In this document: one piece after another, positions 54,924-63,431 of the stretch
Position numbering within the stretch: position 1 is the first letter of the stretch
Layout of the letters: every line of letters begins with the position of its first letter
Assembly (NCBI GenBank): GCA_963749515.1
Contig: CAVVMR010000006.1
Coordinates: forward strand, 248,001 to 312,000
Direction of reading: 5' to 3'
DNA from: Gaiellasilicea sp963749515
GTDB lineage: Bacteria > Actinomycetota > Thermoleophilia > Gaiellales > Gaiellaceae
DNA length: 64,000 bases
Notes under the pieces: generated by a model
The model's database searches: none
What the model was told of the DNA's origin: nothing
The model's input: only the letters and a program-made list of their open reading frames with translations
Translations under genes and position numbers: made by a program

Positions 54924-55775
54924 GTGGAAGCAACCGTCAACAGCGCCCGCCTGTACTACGAGACGCACGGAGACGAGGGCGCTCCCGCTGTGGTCGTCCT
55001 GCACGGCGGCCCCGGCCTCGGCGACTGCCGCGACCACCTCCGGGACTACGGCGCCCTGCAGGACGAGTACCGGCTGCTCCTGTACGACGCGCGCGGCTCG
55101 GGTCGCTCCGAAGACAGGCCGCCCTACACCCACGAGCAGTGGGTGGCGGACGTGGACGAGCTGACGAGGCAGGTCGGGATCGATCGCTTCGCGCTGCTCG
55201 GCCACTCCTACGGCGGCATCGTCGCGCTCGAGTACGCAGTTCGGCAGCAGGAACGGCTGACCCACCTGGTGCTGATCGACACGGCACCCTCGACCGTCGA
55301 GAACGAGGAGTCGATCAGGCGAGCGCTCGCAGCCGAGCTGCCGGGCATCGAGGAGGACTGGCTCCGCAGGCTGTTCGAGGGCCGCGTCGACTCGAACGAG
55401 GAGATGCACGAGATGTGGGAGCTGCTGCTTCCGCTCTACTTCGAGGGCCCGTTCGACCCCTCGTTGCCGAAGGAGATGGCGGCGCGAGCCCGTTACCACC
55501 ACGAGACCCACAACTTCGCTTTCAGCGTCAACAACCCGAGCTACGACGTGCGGGCGCGGCTCGGCGAGATCCAGGTGCCGACTCTCGTGATCTGCGGCGG
55601 CAACGACTGGATCACACCGCTCTCGAAGTCGGAGCAGATCGCGGCCGGGATCCCCGGCAGCCGGCTCGAGGTGTTTCATGGGAGCGGGCACATGCCGATG
55701 GTCGAAGAACCCGAGAAGTTCATCTCGGTCCTGCGCTCCTTCCTCGCAGAGGACAGGAGGAGCACGTCGGCGTAG
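54924..55775 (+). CDS. pip: proline iminopeptidase (alpha/beta hydrolase, S33)
   Basis: This 283-residue protein has HGGPGLGD (oxyanion region, typical of proline iminopeptidases), LLYDARGSGRSE, nucleophile GHSYGG near residue 95, the Asp in CGGNDWITP and the final His in GSGHMPMVEEP. A lid domain lies between about 125 and 210. It releases N-terminal Pro or other residues from short peptides in the cytoplasm, which suits the peptide importer. GTG 54924 is four bases after the racemase stop. It is the last clear member of the operon. Confidence 0.9.
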   Translation: MEATVNSARLYYETHGDEGAPAVVVLHGGPGLGDCRDHLRDYGALQDEYRLLLYDARGSGRSEDRPPYTHEQWVADVDELTRQVGIDRFALLGHSYGGIVALEYAVRQQERLTHLVLIDTAPSTVENEESIRRALAAELPGIEEDWLRRLFEGRVDSNEEMHEMWELLLPLYFEGPFDPSLPKEMAARARYHHETHNFAFSVNNPSYDVRARLGEIQVPTLVICGGNDWITPLSKSEQIAAGIPGSRLEVFHGSGHMPMVEEPEKFISVLRSFLAEDRRSTSA

Positions 55776-55780
55776 GAGCG

Positions 55781-56578
55781 CTGATCGCTGTCGTTGCCGC
55801 GCTCGCCGTGCCGACGGCCGCCCCGCCGCCGAACGCGCCGCTCCCAGCCGGCGCTGCACCGGTCGCCCAGCGGCTCGCAGCTGCAACTGAGTCGCTCCAC
55901 GCCACTGTCGACGGGTGGCGCGCCTCCGGGGCCGTGCGGACGCCGCGGCACCTCCGCCTCTGGGCGCTCCATCAGCAGCGTCTCTATCTCGAGCTCGGAG
56001 TTGCGCGGGCCGGGGTCGGCGAGGCGGTCGTGCGGCGGCTTCCACGTGAGCTGCGCGCGAGCGCGGGTGACGTGCTCACCGCGCGGCGTGCGCTCGTTCG
56101 GCTCACGCCGCCGACGACACGGCCGCTCTCGGAGTTCCGAACGGGGCCGGCAGAGCCGGCCGACAGGCTGCTCGGCTATTACCGCGAGGCGCAGCGCCGC
56201 TTCGGCACTCCGTGGCAGATCCTCGCGGCAGTGAACTTCATCGAGACGGCGTTCGGCAAGGTTCGTTCCCTGAGCACCGCCGGTGCTCAGGGGCCGATGC
56301 AGTTCTTGCCGGCCACGTGGCGCGCCTACGGCCTCGGAGGAGACATCAACGACCCGCGCGACTCCATCCTCGGCGCCGCCAACTACCTCCGTGCCTCCGG
56401 TGCGCCCCGCGACCTCCGGCAGGCGCTCTACGCCTACAACCACTCGAGGCTCTACGTCGACGCCGTCCTCGCGTATGCCCGTGTCATGCAGCGCGACGTG
56501 CGTGCCTTCTACGGTTTTCACGCCTGGCAGGTTTTCGTGCGAACCCCGTCCGGCTACCGGAGGATCACCAGCCCGTAG
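55781..56578 (+). CDS. secreted lytic transglycosylase-like protein (SLT domain), start uncertain
   Basis: This has about 265 residues. The C-terminal half is an SLT/goose-lysozyme-type domain: WQILAAVNFIETAFGKVRS with the catalytic Glu, GAQGPMQFLPATWRAYG, DPRDSILGAANYLRA and YAYNHSRLYVDAVLAYA. The N-terminus ALIAVVAALAVPTAA would be a short signal peptide, but no ATG, GTG or TTG precedes it in frame; CTG 55781 with AGGAG just before it, or GTG 55808 without the hydrophobic stretch, are the choices. It would cut the glycan strands of peptidoglycan. A base error hiding the true start is possible. Confidence 0.78.
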   Translation: MIAVVAALAVPTAAPPPNAPLPAGAAPVAQRLAAATESLHATVDGWRASGAVRTPRHLRLWALHQQRLYLELGVARAGVGEAVVRRLPRELRASAGDVLTARRALVRLTPPTTRPLSEFRTGPAEPADRLLGYYREAQRRFGTPWQILAAVNFIETAFGKVRSLSTAGAQGPMQFLPATWRAYGLGGDINDPRDSILGAANYLRASGAPRDLRQALYAYNHSRLYVDAVLAYARVMQRDVRAFYGFHAWQVFVRTPSGYRRITSP

Positions 56579-56604
56579 CGGGTTTCCAGGGTTATCGTCT
56601 GGGT

Positions 56605-57168
56605 GTGCGGTACGCGGGCTTGGTCTTTGCTCTTTCCGTTCCTGCTGTGGTCGGGGCGGGCGCCATTGTCGCCGAGGCAGGCTCCTTGCGCGTGTCGCAA
56701 GAGGCTCCGCCGGCCGCCGAGCTGAGAGATTGCCGGTCACGCGCCGAGGGCCGGGCTCCGATCCGAATGTCTGTCGGCCCGAACGACTTTCGTCTCGGCC
56801 CGCTCCTGCTTGCGAATGTCCGAGCTGCCGGACACACCGGCCGGGCCAGCGATCCTCGGTGGCCGTATGCTCGAAAGGTTCCTCTCCTGCTGCCGGCCAG
56901 GGCGCGCGTCGTGCTTGCGATTCCGGCAGAGGTGTCGGAGATGGCGGCGCTGCAACACCGGAACGGCTGGGTTCAGGCCGTCCGCTTCACGGCCTGCTTC
57001 GAGCGCGTGCCGGCATTCGCCTATCGGGGCACGGTCGGCAAGACGACGTTCTTCCCGTTCGGGGTCGCGTTGCGAGCGCGGTCACTCTGCTTGCCGCTCG
57101 AGCTCTGGATCGACGGCAGGTCCACACCCATCCGCCGCGTCGTCCCGATCGGACGCCGGGCCTGCTGA
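56605..57168 (+). CDS. hypothetical secreted protein
   Basis: I do not recognise this 187-residue protein. GTG 56605 is followed by a hydrophobic signal-like segment (AGLVFALSVPAVVGAGAIVAEAG). The mature part has four Cys at about residues 44, 133, 157 and 187 and beta-strand-rich stretches (KVPLLLPARARVVLAIPAE, RGTVGKTTFFPFGVALR). The frame is open upstream, but this start gives the signal peptide. Secretion is inferred. Confidence 0.6.
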   Translation: MRYAGLVFALSVPAVVGAGAIVAEAGSLRVSQEAPPAAELRDCRSRAEGRAPIRMSVGPNDFRLGPLLLANVRAAGHTGRASDPRWPYARKVPLLLPARARVVLAIPAEVSEMAALQHRNGWVQAVRFTACFERVPAFAYRGTVGKTTFFPFGVALRARSLCLPLELWIDGRSTPIRRVVPIGRRAC

Positions 57169-57244
57169 TCGCCTAGTGCCGTCGCTACGCCGCGCGAGAG
57201 CCGGACGTGGGAACGTCGTGCGCGACTGCGGTGTAGGAGTTTTG

Positions 57245-57691
57245 GTGAGAGTCCCACGACTCATTCTGCTGCTGGCCGTCGGCCTACTCGTCGTCGGCGC
57301 GAGTGCGGCTCACGCTGCGTCACCCCGAATCGTGATCATCAGCGGCAAGCCCCTCGACCGCCAGATCGTGATCTCCGACTGGGGGGACGTCTCTCATGTG
57401 GTGGCTGGAGCGGTGGCGTCCCGCGTCGCGCCCAGGGCCGATCTCGCGAATCGGCCGCGATTGACGTTCTCGATGTTCTGGGGCCCGAAGTGGATCGATT
57501 ATCTGAGCAGTGGGAAACGGGCGTCGGCGTTGCGGCCACGTCATGCGGATCAGCGGGGCAGCTTCTATCCGGCCTGGAACGGGAGACCGGCGTTGATCGA
57601 CCTCCCTTGGGCGAGGCAATGGCCGCGCCACCTAACGGCGAAGGCTCTTCTGACCCTGATGCGACACGGCGTTCCGATCAGACTGGCCTAG
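57245..57691 (+). CDS. hypothetical secreted protein
   Basis: This is an unrecognised protein of 148 residues. GTG 57245 is preceded by AGGAG (57235-57239). The N-terminus is a clear signal peptide (RLILLLAVGLLVVGASAAHA). The mature part begins SPRIVIISGKPLDRQIVISDW and contains several Trp residues (FWGPKWIDYLSSGKR, LPWARQWPRH). It has no Cys. The gene lies 76 bases after the previous secreted protein and 81 bases before uvsE. Confidence 0.62.
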   Translation: MRVPRLILLLAVGLLVVGASAAHAASPRIVIISGKPLDRQIVISDWGDVSHVVAGAVASRVAPRADLANRPRLTFSMFWGPKWIDYLSSGKRASALRPRHADQRGSFYPAWNGRPALIDLPWARQWPRHLTAKALLTLMRHGVPIRLA

Positions 57692-57772
57692 CTGTCGCAG
57701 GCCGCCGGCGCCACCCAAACCAGGGGATTCGGCCGCGGGTTGACGGCACCTCGCTGCGGGTAGATCGGGTGC

Positions 57773-58693
57773 GTGGAGGGACTTCGCGTCGGCTACGCCT
57801 GCGTCAACACGCTGCTTCCCTCCGCGGCGAGGACGTTGCGGTTGGCGAACGTCACGCCCGCTCGGCTCCGTGAGCTGATCGGCGCGAACCTCAACGCGCT
57901 CGAAGCCATCCTCCGCTGGAATCTCGAGCATGACATCCGGGTCTTCCGTCTCACGTCGAACCTGATTCCCTTCGGCTCCCATCCCGTGAACGAGCTCGAC
58001 TGGAGTGCCGAGTTCAGCTCGCGGCTGAGCGAGCTCGGGGCGCTGATGTCCGGAGCCTCGATGAGCCTGTCGACGCATCCGGGCCAGTACACGGTGCTCT
58101 CGTCCGTCCACCCGCACGTAGTCGAAGCGGCTATCGCGGAGCTCGAGTACCACGACCGGCTGTTGACAGCGTTCGGCCTGGGTCGATCCCACAAGATCGT
58201 GCTCCACATGGGCTCCGGCGCGAACGGACGAGACGACGCATTCGCACGCTTTGCAGCCGCATTCGCCAGGCTCTCACGGGGTGCCGCCGGTCGGCTCGTC
58301 CTGGAGAACGACGAGCGTTGGCCGGTCGCGGACGTCCTCGCGCTTGCTGCCGTGCTCGGCATCCCAGTGGTCTTCGACGTCTTCCACCACGAGCTCGCGC
58401 CCTCGTTCGGCGACCACTCCATTCGTGAAGTCGTCCGCCGTGTCGGCGAGTCGTGGGGGGACGGCGACGGACGCCAGGAGCTGCACTTTTCGACTCAGGA
58501 GCCGGGCAAGCGTCCTGGCGCACATGCGAATGGGATCGACCTCGGTGCGTTCGGCGGGTTCGTAGACGAGATCGGTGACCTGCCGGTCGACTGCATCGTC
58601 GAGGTCAAGGACAAGGAGCAGTCGGCGCTCCGGGCGCAGGAGCTCCTCCGCTCCCGCCTGCGCCTCAGCGTGGCCACCTCGGGTGGGCCTTAG
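57773..58693 (+). CDS. uvsE: UV DNA damage endonuclease
   Basis: UvsE nicks DNA 5' of UV photoproducts. The 306 residues form the TIM barrel of the family: RVGYACVNTLLPS at the start, FRLTSNLIPFGSHP, LSTHPGQYTVLSS, HKIVLHMGSGANGRDDA, LVLENDERWP, VFDVFHHEL, LHFSTQEPGKRPGAHA and CIVEVKDKEQSAL. The conserved His, Asp and Glu metal ligands are all present. GTG 57773 is the natural start. It stands alone with no SOS-like box seen nearby. Confidence 0.95.
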   Translation: MEGLRVGYACVNTLLPSAARTLRLANVTPARLRELIGANLNALEAILRWNLEHDIRVFRLTSNLIPFGSHPVNELDWSAEFSSRLSELGALMSGASMSLSTHPGQYTVLSSVHPHVVEAAIAELEYHDRLLTAFGLGRSHKIVLHMGSGANGRDDAFARFAAAFARLSRGAAGRLVLENDERWPVADVLALAAVLGIPVVFDVFHHELAPSFGDHSIREVVRRVGESWGDGDGRQELHFSTQEPGKRPGAHANGIDLGAFGGFVDEIGDLPVDCIVEVKDKEQSALRAQELLRSRLRLSVATSGGP

Positions 58694-58725
58694 GACGACC
58701 TGCGCGGCGCCCGTCGGACCAATGA

Positions 58726-59250
58726 TTGCGTTCCCGCTTCTTCGGATACCGAGAGCCTGTGCCTGAGGTCCATGATCGCTTGTTGAGGATCTATCTTGCC
58801 GATCATCTTGCGGCGGCGGTGGCGGGGCTGGCGCTCGCCCGTAGGTCGGCACGTAGCAACGCGTCGAACGAAACGGGTCTATTTCTTCGGCGGCTAGCTG
58901 CTGAGATCGACGAGGACGGCCAGACCTTGAGGCGGATCGTCGCCCGACTCGGCTTCGACGGGTCGAGGCTCAAGGAGCTCGCCGCATGGGCGGGTGAGAA
59001 GCTCGGTCGGCTGAAGCTGAACGGTCAGGTGCGCGGCTACTCGCCGCTGAGCCGTCTCCTCGAGCTGGAGATGCTCTCGGTGGGTATCGCAGGCAAGCTC
59101 GCTCTCTGGCGGTCGTTGGAGCAGGTACCCGAGATCGCTCACCGCCTAGCCGGGATCGATCTGGAACAGTTGATCCAGCGGGCTCAACGGCAGCATGCGG
59201 AGGTTGAGGAGCATCGCATCGCTGCCGCCCGCGAGGCTTTCACGGAGTGA
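58726..59250 (+). CDS. hypothetical helical protein
   Basis: I do not recognise this protein, 174 residues from TTG 58726; GTG 58759 giving VPEVHDRLLRIYLADHL is a better match to its helical start and would leave 163. Nearly the whole chain looks helical (IYLADHLAAAVAGLALARRS, LLELEMLSVGIAGKLALW, LEQLIQRAQRQHAEVEEHR), like a four-helix bundle. There are no signal peptide, membrane segments or Cys. The gene follows uvsE by 32 bases in the same direction. Confidence 0.6.
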   Translation: MRSRFFGYREPVPEVHDRLLRIYLADHLAAAVAGLALARRSARSNASNETGLFLRRLAAEIDEDGQTLRRIVARLGFDGSRLKELAAWAGEKLGRLKLNGQVRGYSPLSRLLELEMLSVGIAGKLALWRSLEQVPEIAHRLAGIDLEQLIQRAQRQHAEVEEHRIAAAREAFTE

Positions 59251-59337
59251 CGCGAGAAGCGGCTGCGCAGTTGGATCAACCGACTCCTAGTGGCGGCGCG
59301 GGTCGCGATCGGGAGCCGTGGGAGGGCTCGACCAGGC

Positions 59338-59631
59338 TCACTCAGTCCGGGCGGGCGACGCGGCGGGGAACCGGCCGCAGACGACGTGCCTCGGTTCGAG
59401 CGCGCGAAACGTGGTTCGCGTCGGCTGGGCGGACGCGTGCTCGCCCTGCCTCTCCGCCTCGAAGCGTTCCCAGGCAGCCTCGCTCTCCCAGACGCCGATG
59501 ATCCTGAAGCCCTCGTCGGTCGGGCCGGCGACATGGATCACGAGACCCTCCGGTCGAGCTGCGATCGCGGCGGCGAGGTGCTCGTACTGTTCCCAGGTGG
59601 CCGCGATGTCCTGAACGAAGGCATACGACAT
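59338..59631 (-). CDS. antibiotic biosynthesis monooxygenase-like (dimeric alpha-beta barrel) protein
   Basis: This 97-residue protein reads AFVQDIAATWEQYEHLAAA, PEGLVIHVAGPTDEGFRIIGVW and ESEAAWERFEAER, the pattern of a ferredoxin-like ABM or EthD-type fold in which a helix pair flanks two central strands. Such domains dimerise and include monooxygenases and stress proteins. The ATG is at 59631. The residues after about 70 are less typical, so the true end may differ. Confidence 0.6.
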   Translation of the reverse strand: MSYAFVQDIAATWEQYEHLAAAIAARPEGLVIHVAGPTDEGFRIIGVWESEAAWERFEAERQGEHASAQPTRTTFRALEPRHVVCGRFPAASPARTE

Positions 59632-59719
59632 GCCCAGAGGCTCGCGAGGACCGGCTTAGTCTCAGTATAGCGGGCCGCGTCGCCTCTTCGCGATGAGCCA
59701 GAATGGGGCCCAGGTCGCG

Positions 59720-59926
59720 ATGGAGCTACGCATTCTTGGGCCGCTCGAGGTCGCCGGCGAGAACGGACCGGTCGACCTGCGTGCCGCGAAACATCGCCGG
59801 CTGCTCGCGGCGTTGACGCTCGCTCCGGGCCAAGCGTGCTCCGCCGATGCGCTCGTCGAAGCGGTCTGGGGTCTGAGCCCGCCCGCGTCAGCCCGAAAGC
59901 TGCTCGGCAGCGCCTTGCGAAGCTGA
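59720..59926 (+). pseudogene. SARP/BTAD regulator, N-terminal fragment
   Basis: ATG 59720 opens MELRILGPLEVAGENGPVDL, RAAKHRRLLAALTLAPGQAC and ALVEAVWGLSPPASARKLL, the start of the winged-helix DNA-binding domain of SARP/AfsR-type regulators. The frame then runs into a stop, where the family should continue with QVYVSQLRKAL. That continuation is present but on the opposite strand (59905-59955). The gene is therefore broken at its third helix and cannot make a working regulator. Confidence 0.7.
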
Positions 59927-59955
59927 GAGACGTACACCTGCAACAGGGTGTTGGC
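59905..59955 (-). pseudogene. SARP/BTAD regulator, inverted fragment
   Basis: Read on the minus strand this encodes ANTLLQVYVSQLRKALP, the recognition-helix part of a SARP DNA-binding domain. It abuts the plus-strand SARP fragment head to head, next to the short inverted sequence GCTGC-TCG-GCAGC (59900-59912). Its ANTLLQ overlaps in homology with the ARKLL of the plus-strand piece, so the two may come from two related genes rather than one simply inverted gene. From 59956 to about 60205 I see no gene. Confidence 0.6.
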
Positions 59956-60205
59956 AGAAAAGACAACTCCTTCCGTACCCGCTGGCGCACGACGATCCGC
60001 CGATGCGGGGATGGCTGGTCACTAGCGTTTGCGGCGACGACGGTCGAGTCTACGAATGCTGCAGCTGAGCGACAGGAGCGGTGGGCGACCTCGACGAAGC
60101 CGATGAGACTTCGAATTCCCAAGGCCGCCAGTTCGATCCAGCCGGCCATCATCACGCAGAGGCGGCCGGGCGGAGAAGCCGCCCGTGCCGCCTAATCCCT
60201 AAGGC

Positions 60206-61576
60206 TCACGCCGCCGGCAGGATGTTCTGGTTGACGTTGAAGACGTTCTGCGGGTCGTAGTGCGCCTTGATCTGTGCGAGACGCGCATAGTTGTCGCGAT
60301 AGCTCGCCCGTACCCGCTCCTGTCCCTCGTCCATGATCATGTTCACGTAGGCGCCGCCGAGCGAATGCGGATAGACCGCCTCGGAGTAGCCGACCGCCCA
60401 GTCGCGCAGGGCACCGGCGCTTGCAGGCTCGGGGTCGACGCCGACGATGACCTGAACCCACTTCGCGTCGCGGAAGGCCCACGCGGTCTCCTCGTTGCCG
60501 ACCTGCGACGCGACCCCGTCGACCGGGTACATGTGCATGCCCGACTTCCACGTCGGCATCTTCCGTCCCCACTCGGCGTTGGCCGCCACGGCCTCGTCGG
60601 ACACCTCGCCGAGGAAGGCGGCGCGCCAGTACCACTGGTCGCCGGGGCAGTAGAGCCCGTCGAATGCCGTGTTCATTGCCGGCAGGGGCACCTCGGCGAC
60701 ACCGTCGATGATCGGAGCGAGCGCCCGCGCGGGTTCAAGGAGCTCGTTCGCGTTTCCGAGGTCCGTGCAGCACCAGACGACGCCGCAGACATGGTCGAGG
60801 TGGTACTGCTCGGGAAACATGTCGACCGGCGGCACGCTGTGGAAGTTGAAGAACCCGCCGAGTTCCGTTGGTTGCTCGCCGATGAAGCCGCGGTACCACG
60901 AGAGGATCTCCTCCGCCCGCTCGATCGGCCAGAACATCGGGCCCGCGACGACGTTCGCCACCGGGACGCACGTGAACGAGAACGATGTCACGACGCCGAA
61001 GTTGCCGCCGCCGCCGCGAATCGCCCAGAAGAGATCAGGCTCGCGCTCGGCGTCGGTCTCCACGATCGAGCCGTCGGCGAGGACGACCGTGGCGGCGATG
61101 AGGTGGTCGATCGTCAGCCCCGCGGCCCGGGTCAGATGTCCGGTGCCCCCACCGAGCGTGAGGCCGCCGACACCCGTGGTGCCGATGATTCCGATCGGCA
61201 CGGCGAGGCCGTGTTCGTGCGTCGCCGTGTCGAGCTCGGACAGCAACGCGCCGCCCTGGACGCGCACCGTCCGCGCGGCTGCGTCGACCGTGATCCCGTT
61301 CATCTCGGAGAGATCGATCACGATCCCATCGTCGACGCTTCCGAGCCCGCCGCCGTTGTGTCCGCCGCTGCGGATGGCGATGCGAAGCTCCTCGCGACGC
61401 GCGTACTCGATCGCGGCCGCGACGTCCCGCTCGCTGACGCAATAGGCGATGGCCGCGGGACGCCTATCGATCATGGCGTTGAAGAGCGCTCGTGACTCCT
61501 CGTAGTCCGCGTCGTCCTGGGCGACAACCTTCCCCTCGACTACGCCCGCCAGATCGGCACTTGCGGCTCCAGGCAT
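60206..61576 (-). CDS. FAD-dependent oxidoreductase, berberine-bridge-enzyme type
   Basis: This 456-residue protein has an FAD_binding_4 (PCMH) domain (about 35-205) with RIAIRSGGHNGGGLG, where His 73 is the usual covalent FAD site, and LTLGGGTGHLTRAAGLTIDHL (split: LTLGGGTGHL, TRAAGLTIDHL). The second covalent Cys common in this family is replaced by the Gly-His stretch, so single attachment is likely. The C-terminal BBE segment (RASYRDNYARLAQIKAHYDP, then QNVFNVNQNI) is complete. It oxidises an unknown small molecule with O2. The ATG at 61576 has GGAGGGGG upstream. It is isolated. Confidence 0.9.
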   Translation of the reverse strand: MPGAASADLAGVVEGKVVAQDDADYEESRALFNAMIDRRPAAIAYCVSERDVAAAIEYARREELRIAIRSGGHNGGGLGSVDDGIVIDLSEMNGITVDAAARTVRVQGGALLSELDTATHEHGLAVPIGIIGTTGVGGLTLGGGTGHLTRAAGLTIDHLIAATVVLADGSIVETDAEREPDLFWAIRGGGGNFGVVTSFSFTCVPVANVVAGPMFWPIERAEEILSWYRGFIGEQPTELGGFFNFHSVPPVDMFPEQYHLDHVCGVVWCCTDLGNANELLEPARALAPIIDGVAEVPLPAMNTAFDGLYCPGDQWYWRAAFLGEVSDEAVAANAEWGRKMPTWKSGMHMYPVDGVASQVGNEETAWAFRDAKWVQVIVGVDPEPASAGALRDWAVGYSEAVYPHSLGGAYVNMIMDEGQERVRASYRDNYARLAQIKAHYDPQNVFNVNQNILPAA

Positions 61577-61589
61577 GCCCCCTCCTTAG

Positions 61590-62589
61590 GTTGTGGACGC
61601 CCGAGTCTACGCCGGTCAGATGCAGATTTGAACAACCGGCTAGGAAAGTCGGCGCGCTTCGCGCTGCGCGTCTCGTATCCGCCCTTGCGCGTCATGCGGG
61701 TGTGCGTTGACGGTCGCATCTGTCGGCGACGCGAATCCTCCTCGTGGAGCGCATCTTCGGATCGGTCTCGACCTCAAGCAACTGCATCTACGCACTCTAC
61801 GCCGCCGTAGGAGCGCCCACCGTAGGGATCACCCCCGTAAGCGCCTCTTATGACGAACGGAGATGGTCGCGTAGTCGCCGAGCCTCGGAGTCATGCCGAA
61901 CCATTTGCCGATCCCTCGAGGGACAGTTCTGATCACTCGCGAGGCGACCGTGCTATCGCTCGATCGTGACAGGACTGGTCTGAAGCTGGCTCAAAATTGA
62001 CCCCCTCTGCGCAGAACAGCTCGATGCTCCAAACGAATCCGCTGAGCAGGAACGGGAGATCCTGGGTCTCGTGTAAACCGCGTCGAGCCTTCGCTCCACT
62101 CAGCCGATCGGACCTCGCGTAGCCGAGCGGCGCGTGTCGCGTCTTGCACGTCGTGACGATGCCGGCGGGGGTGGCTGGTGTGCGATCGCGCCGAGCTGCA
62201 GGGCGAGCTCAGCCGTGGGACTGTCAGATTCTTTGTGTAAGTGGTTGTGGCTTCCATTGATTTCAATTGATGGTGTTTGCCGGCTGTGGTCTTTGGCTTG
62301 ATCGCGAGACGGCTCCTGCGGCGCGACTCCACAGACCCTTCTTAGCCAAGGCGCTCACCCGGGAGCGATTCCAGTTTGAGATGCTGTATGGCGTCCGACC
62401 AGCGTTGCAGCTGGACCTTGTCCATCGGCTACGACGTTCTCGTGGCGAGCCCGTACGGCGCGGACCGGTACCGGTATCTGATGCGCCGACTAGCCGAGCG
62501 GCAGACAACCTGGTGTTCATCGTCCGCAACCATGTTCCGCGCTGTGTTAGCCACTGAACTGTTGACAGGGGGTTTGGCGCGTACCGTGA
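61590..62589. other. about 1 kb without a credible gene
   Basis: Several short open frames occur on both strands, but none has a recognisable domain, actinobacterial codon bias or a convincing start. GC content drops, most clearly around 62220-62300 (T-rich). The stretch ends at the tRNA-Arg fragment. It looks like a decayed junction region. Confidence 0.5.
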
Positions 62590-62630
62590 TGCCCCCGACA
62601 AGAATCGAACTTGTGCACGCGGTTTAGGAA
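62590..62630 (-). repeat. 3' half of a tRNA-Arg(CCU) gene, probable attachment site
   Basis: Read on the minus strand: anticodon loop TTCCTAA (62630-62624), 3' anticodon stem ACCGC, variable loop GTGC, T-arm ACAAG-TTCGATT-CTTGT, acceptor strand CGGGGGC and discriminator A (62590). No matching 5' half (GCCCCCG, D-arm, GCGGT) lies to the right, and the bases before the loop (GCCGC) do not pair with ACCGC. Identity thus begins at the anticodon loop and runs to the 3' end, the usual extent of an att core for tyrosine integrases. Confidence 0.7.
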
Positions 62631-62735
62631 GCGGCCGTCGACCTGGATGGAACTGATCGATTTGCAGGGCTTTGGTGGAGCGTCCAACCTCGCGCGACAG
62701 TCTGTGCGACAGCCGACTCGTGTTGGTGACGCGGC

Positions 62736-63431
62736 GTGTTCCCTGATCACGTCGAAGTAGCAGCGGTCGAGATCGCCCACATCACTGGTCCGAGACTCAC
62801 GGGTCCGGCATCCTTTCGATTCGTGCGCGTCGAGAAGCATCCTCATCACGAGACGACCGGTTACGACGAGGGGTATGACTGGGTCGAGTACACCTTCGAG
62901 ATCGAGGGGCGCCGGTACCGCGCCGAACAACGACTCGGGAGTGGTATCGAGGTGTTCTCGTCCGTCGATCGGAAGGGGGCCGACCTCGCGGCAGTGGCCG
63001 ATTATCTGATGCTTCAGGATGGCGTGCGAAAGGTGTACCACGCCGGCGCGCAACTCCGACCCGAACGACTTCATGAGCCACGACCCCTGCGGTCGGAAGA
63101 GAGGGAACTGCTCGATCACCTACTGGCGGTCGACGATTCGCGTGTTGCGGCTCTTCGGGAGCAGGCGGAGCACGTGCTCGTCGAGGACGATTCGGGACTC
63201 CCGTTCCGCCTGGATCTAGTCGTGCCCGACGACACGGCGCCTCCTGCGACAGACCTACCGCGTCAACAGTTCGCGATCTCCGCCACGACGTTCCGCGACG
63301 ACGAGGAAGCAGTGACCGCGAGCTTGTGGCTCGACGGCGAGTACCTGAGCGCAATCGAGATCGACTGGTACGTCAACGAGCCCAGAGAGCTACCTCGACC
63401 AGACGAACTACATGCTCCAACGCTGAGCTGA
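62736..63431 (+). CDS. hypothetical protein of a probable integrated element
   Basis: I do not recognise this protein of 231 residues from GTG 62736. It is acidic and soluble, with no signal peptide or membrane segment. Notable stretches are TGYDEGYDWVEYTFEIEGRRY, in part YDWVEYTFEIEG, DYLMLQDGVRKVYHAGAQL and TASLWLDGEYLSAIEIDWY, suggesting mixed alpha/beta structure. Codon use is less GC-biased at third positions than in the main clusters. It lies just inside the tRNA fragment. Confidence 0.55.
   Translation: MFPDHVEVAAVEIAHITGPRLTGPASFRFVRVEKHPHHETTGYDEGYDWVEYTFEIEGRRYRAEQRLGSGIEVFSSVDRKGADLAAVADYLMLQDGVRKVYHAGAQLRPERLHEPRPLRSEERELLDHLLAVDDSRVAALREQAEHVLVEDDSGLPFRLDLVVPDDTAPPATDLPRQQFAISATTFRDDEEAVTASLWLDGEYLSAIEIDWYVNEPRELPRPDELHAPTLS

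Noticed and set aside
62267..62627. Short overlapping open frames on both strands before the tRNA fragment
   Set aside because: No domain, no good ribosome-binding site, and they run through the tRNA-derived sequence.
62590..62670. A complete tRNA gene
   Set aside because: The 5' acceptor strand, D-arm and 5' anticodon stem are absent; only the 3' half is present.
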